Assembly (NCBI RefSeq): GCF_043641665.1
Contig: NC_092203.1
Span: 5,047,067 to 5,111,066, forward strand
Reading direction: 5' to 3'
From: Enoplosus armatus
Taxonomy: Eukaryota; Chordata; Actinopteri; Centrarchiformes; Enoplosidae
Length of the DNA: 64,000 nt
This document shows, piece by piece, positions 61,079 to 64,000 of this stretch. Within the stretch, counting starts at the first letter, position 1; the number at the start of each line of letters is the position of its first letter. The notes below the pieces were generated by a model that worked only from the letters and a program-made list of their open reading frames with translations, was not told the origin of the DNA and did not search any database. Position numbers and translations under genes: made by a program.

Positions 61079-61464
61079 GATAATCCTTTATTAAAATATG
61101 TTACAGCAGCAGAATAATTAAAAAAAATCAAGATATAATAAACAAAAAACAATAAAAAAACAACAACTATAATTTCCAAGTTTACAAATGTACACATTTA
61201 CAAGTTAGGATATAGCTGTGCATTCCAAAGTATTGTTTTGTATGAGAGTGGGACTTTTTTTCTGCTTTGTGTTATTAATTTAATTGCTTTTGTGTGAAAA
61301 ATGACCCACATAAAACGATCAAGAACAAAGTGCAAAAACAAAAAAAGCAGGAAACAGAGTGCAGAGACAAAATCAGATACTACAAGGAGCAATTTCATCC
61401 GATTTCTTCAACAAACAAAAAAATGTCCGGTTTGTTTTCAAAGTTCAGTTCTTTTCTTCCACAG

Positions 61465-61485
61465 AGACGTCACAGAGAAGAAAGG
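61465..61485 (+). CDS. Possible micro-exon of the unidentified gene (exon B)
   Basis: TTCTTTTCTTCCACAG precedes 21 bases and a GTACGT donor follows. Joined to exon A, the codons read K DVTEKK and leave two G. The phase fits exon A on one side and the block at 62490 on the other. So short an exon cannot be proven by eye. Confidence 0.3.
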
Positions 61486-62329
61486 GTACGTTTGCACACA
61501 TTTAAATATAGATACATATTCAAGCAAGTCTCTTTTTAAAGTAATACTACCACAACTAGATCCACTACATCCACTGTAGATACTTCCACTGATAGTATTA
61601 TCAGTATTATTAGTAAACATAACATAAACGAGGACAGTGAGTGATTTGAAAATGCTGAATAAATGATTGTTAACCTAACTCATAGACTTATTGATGTCAT
61701 GTCTAATCTCAGGTTTCGGGAGTTCAACATTTTGGGGACAAACACGATTTTGATATAATTTTATTGGAGGTTTCTTCTTCTACTCCTCAATCAAATAAGG
61801 CATTCAACTGTGGGATCAGAAAACTTCAAATCCTTGAAACAGTAAGTTTGACAGAGAGCAGAGTGGTTTGTCTCTCGATGAGGGACGCAGGGATGCAAAC
61901 CACACCGATCGAAGACCGGCTGAAGTTGAACCGCTGTAGTGAAGTAAAAAGTCATATCTGCCTCTGAGATTTAGTGGAGTTAGAAGTATCCTAAAATTGA
62001 ATACTCAAGTACCTCAAAGCTTAAGGAAAGTACTTTACACCACTGGTTAGAGGGCAAAAAGCTGAAGAATAAATGCAGAAAAATAAATGTTAAATGTACT
62101 CTTAACATGAAAGCGTGCAGATTGGAGACATGGAGACCCTGAGACACTCATTTCTCTACCAACAAAAACCTCCTTTCTAGTCTCTTATTAATCATCAACA
62201 CGTTTCCAATATTCACCTCATGGTGTAATGTTGCAGAAGAGGTTTACAATTTCATCTAATACTAATTTTAGGTCTAAAAGAAGCATAATTACTTTGCGGA
62301 CAAAACTCTAGTTTTGGTGTGTTTTTAAT

Positions 62330-62333
<4 letters not shown>

Positions 62334-62366
<33 letters not shown>
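62334..62366. repeat. (TG)n microsatellite
   Basis: About 16 TG units, 174 bases from a complementary CA run. Confidence 0.96.
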
Positions 62367-62367
<1 letters not shown>

Positions 62368-62489
62368 TTCCCTTCCTGGGAAAAATGAAAGAGTGGCGTC
62401 TTATTTACGCTGGATTTTGATGTGAGTTTGTTGTTGTTTGTTGTTATTGTCGCCCATGCCTCGGCCTGTTGTGGTCTAACGTCTGTCAG

Positions 62490-62532
62490 GGCCTCCATCC
62501 TCTGGTCCAACACGCTGACCACCGAGCCCGAG
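62490..62532 (+). CDS. Possible exon of the unidentified gene (exon D)
   Basis: After GTCTGTCAG the frame inherited from 61465-61485 reads GASILWSNTLTTEPE and closes on a complete codon before the donor GTGAGG. The composition is GC-rich and protein-like. The family is unknown. The block lies between a TG and a CA microsatellite. Confidence 0.35.
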
Positions 62533-62538
62533 GTGAGG

Positions 62539-62539
<1 letters not shown>

Positions 62540-62577
<38 letters not shown>
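62540..62577. repeat. (CA)n microsatellite
   Basis: About 19 CA units directly after the candidate donor of exon D. Confidence 0.96.
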
Positions 62578-62580
<3 letters not shown>

Positions 62581-62717
62581 TTTATAACCAACACGAAGGT
62601 GTCCTTGCTACAAATGTTTGCTTGTCTTTTTTATCAAATATTGGCTTCAAAAATCCACGTCAGGTACGTTTAAGATGCATGTTAATCAAGTTTCCTCTTC
62701 TTCTCTCCTCATCCTCA

Positions 62718-62998
62718 GAATCAGAAATACTTTATTGATCCCCGGGGGGAAATTGTACAGTACCAGTGCTCCCATTCAAGAGTAGAAGTAGCATAATTTA
62801 GAGGTAAAAGTATGTACAAAATATAAAAATAAGAAATAGAAGATAAAAAATATACACATTTACAATATTTAAGTGAAAAATAAAGTAAAAAATATATACA
62901 ATAACAATGTATATGTGTGTGTGTATATATATACGTATGCATTGCACTGTTGTGTATGACTATATATGTATTGCACTGAAACATTTAAGAATAAATAG
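62718..62998 (-). mobile_element. LINE 3' tail copy (same family as 60570-61078)
   Basis: Starts AATCAGAAATACTTTATTGA followed by TCCCCGGGG, the well-known fish LINE 3' terminus in reverse orientation (AATAAAGT on the - strand). It continues with AAGAGTAGAAGTAGCATAA and the AT-rich tail with TTTACAATATTTAAGTGAAA, also present at 60633-60655, and ends near GAATAAATAGTG. It contains only 3' untranslated sequence, so it was truncated before the coding part. Confidence 0.8.
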
Positions 62999-63045
62999 TG
63001 AGGTAGTATATGAACAGGTTCTGAAGTTCTTCCTCGCCCCTCAGC

Positions 63046-63116
63046 TGGCGGTTCTCCTCCGTCACCGAGCGAGGCCTGAACCAGGAGCGACTCAACACGC
63101 CGGCTGACAAACCGTT
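63046..63116 (+). CDS. Possible exon (E) of an unidentified gene
   Basis: After TCGCCCCTCAG one frame reads WRFSSVTERGLNQERL and NTPADKPL before a GTGAAA donor; unspliced it would end at GETKKPD and a TAA. This frame needs two bases from an upstream exon, whereas exon D ends on a complete codon, so either an exon is missing between them or the blocks do not belong together. It continues in phase into 63230-63280. Confidence 0.3.
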
Positions 63117-63229
63117 GGGTGAAACCAAAAAGCCCGACTAAAGCCACAGATCGACGCCTCGATTCAACCAGAGCTCAGACCGATGGTAAAATGAAGTGTA
63201 ATGTAAAAGCTGAATGTTCCTCTGTAGGA

Positions 63230-63280
63230 GCCAAAGCCCAGAGGAACCCAGAGGGACGAATCCCCTGCAGTTCTGCAAGG
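63230..63280 (+). CDS. Possible exon of an unidentified gene
   Basis: An acceptor-like CTCTGTAG is followed by codons that continue exon E as GAKAQRNPEGRIPCSSA and leave two bases before a GTGAGC donor. The pyrimidine tract is fair. No family recognised. Confidence 0.25.
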
Positions 63281-63586
63281 TGAGCTGGTATTTAATTAAA
63301 AATATAGGAAAACTCTGAGGCCTTTTATGATTCTAGGTTTGTATTCTGCAAGTCTGCATTGTATCTTTGCTAAACTAAGCCCCTTTTCATTTGTCCGCCA
63401 GCAGAGTGCCAATGAGAAAGCTTCCCCCTTCTGGATGTGGATCGGAGGAATCCCGCACGTGATTCAGAGACCTGCTGTCCCTCTGGAGCGACGGGTGAGC
63501 GCTGTCGTGGTTGTGCTGCAACATCCACAGGGAGAGGAGTGAACCTCTCTGAGCGTGTTGAGCGTTTTATCTGTCTGTGTGCAGCT

Positions 63587-63651
63587 CCATCACGGGCTTC
63601 ATCGGCAAGGAGGGGGTCACCACCACCTGGATCGAACACCACGTCCACGGT
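63587..63651 (+). CDS. Possible exon (F) of an unidentified gene
   Basis: After CTGTGTGCAG the most protein-like frame reads SITGFIGKEGVTTTWIEH and HVHG before a GTGAGC donor. It needs two leading bases, which the end of a short block before the GTGAGC donor at 63496 would supply (LLSLWSDGS). If that block starts at CGTGATTCAG (63468), there is no stop; if it starts at 63403 the same frame meets a TGA. Family unknown; the gene would continue beyond the window. Confidence 0.35.
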
Positions 63652-64000
63652 GAGCATTACCCAGAGTCCAAAGCCACACTTTCACAATGCTTGTTTGTCC
63701 GACCAACCATCCAAAACCCGAATATATTCACTTTACTTTTATTTGTGATGAAGAGAAGCATCCAATCCTTACATTTGAGAGGCTGGAACCAGCAAAGATT
63801 TTGGATTTTCGCTTAGAAAAAGGATAAAACATTATTCGATTGTCAAAATAGTGGTCGGAAGTCAACACTTAGGGATTAGACGGGAGGTTTAAAGATGATG
63901 TGGTGAAACATAAGATGGATATTACATCCACCCAACATCCCAAAAGACAAGGCCTCTGGGAAGTAAGTCACCAAACTCCAGTGGTACATTTACTACATTT

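Noticed and set aside
61713..61755. Splice-acceptor-like site followed by FREFNILGTNTILI and a stop
   Set aside because: In phase with exon B, but it has no donor and ends quickly; linking B to 62490 gives a more protein-like continuation. Kept only as an alternative ending.
62422..62738. Overlapping 83- and 89-codon frames near exon D
   Set aside because: Run through the (CA)n repeat; only the small splice-bounded block at 62490-62532 is kept as a candidate.
1..64000. Search for CRISPR-like arrays, operons, phage or viral genes
   Set aside because: No regular spaced repeats, no dense gene packing and no viral proteins were seen; the sequence is vertebrate nuclear DNA.

Overview
The window looks like nuclear DNA of a ray-finned (probably percomorph) fish. 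It has GT-AG introns, abundant (CA)n/(TG)n microsatellites, long poly-C runs and several interspersed repeats that I recognise as typical of teleost genomes: a Tc1-like transposase relic, a non-LTR retrotransposon 3' end, tRNA-like SINE remnants and hAT-type or short inverted-repeat elements. Nothing points to bacterial DNA, and I saw no operon, CRISPR array or viral genome.

The one gene I can name is il1rapl1 (interleukin-1 receptor accessory protein-like 1) on the + strand. The window holds its last five coding exons: 25371-25503, 33420-33565, 37244-37390, 43417-43587 and 48672-49399. They join in frame, without an internal stop, into the C-terminal 441 residues: the third Ig domain, the transmembrane helix, the complete TIR domain and the long cytoplasmic tail ending in ISSVIW. 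Exons for the signal peptide and the first two Ig domains lie upstream of base 1, so bases 1-25370 are read as intron. Whether this is the a or b teleost copy cannot be decided here. The 3' UTR runs from 49400 to a poly(A) signal near 51463 or 52175.

Layout: 1-25370, intron with repeats; 25371-49399, the five il1rapl1 exons and four introns of 3.7-7.9 kb; 49400 to about 52200, 3' UTR; about 52200-57670, gene-poor DNA with microsatellites and a foldback element; 57674-57922, a weak candidate terminal exon on the - strand; 58280-58650, a cluster of tRNA-like B boxes; 58841-59652, a second foldback element in the opposite orientation; 60390-63651, several small exon-like blocks on the + strand that may belong to an unidentified gene, interrupted by retrotransposon fragments.

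I found no convincing new biological system. The points most worth a second look are the pair of long-inverted-repeat elements, the short element with exact 15-bp ends at 46671-47415, the unidentified exon chain after 60390, the B-box cluster, and a few repeat-poor intronic blocks that could be conserved regulatory elements. All coordinates come from reading by eye. Repeat edges are approximate; splice sites of il1rapl1 are exact as far as the reading frame and GT/AG rule can fix them.
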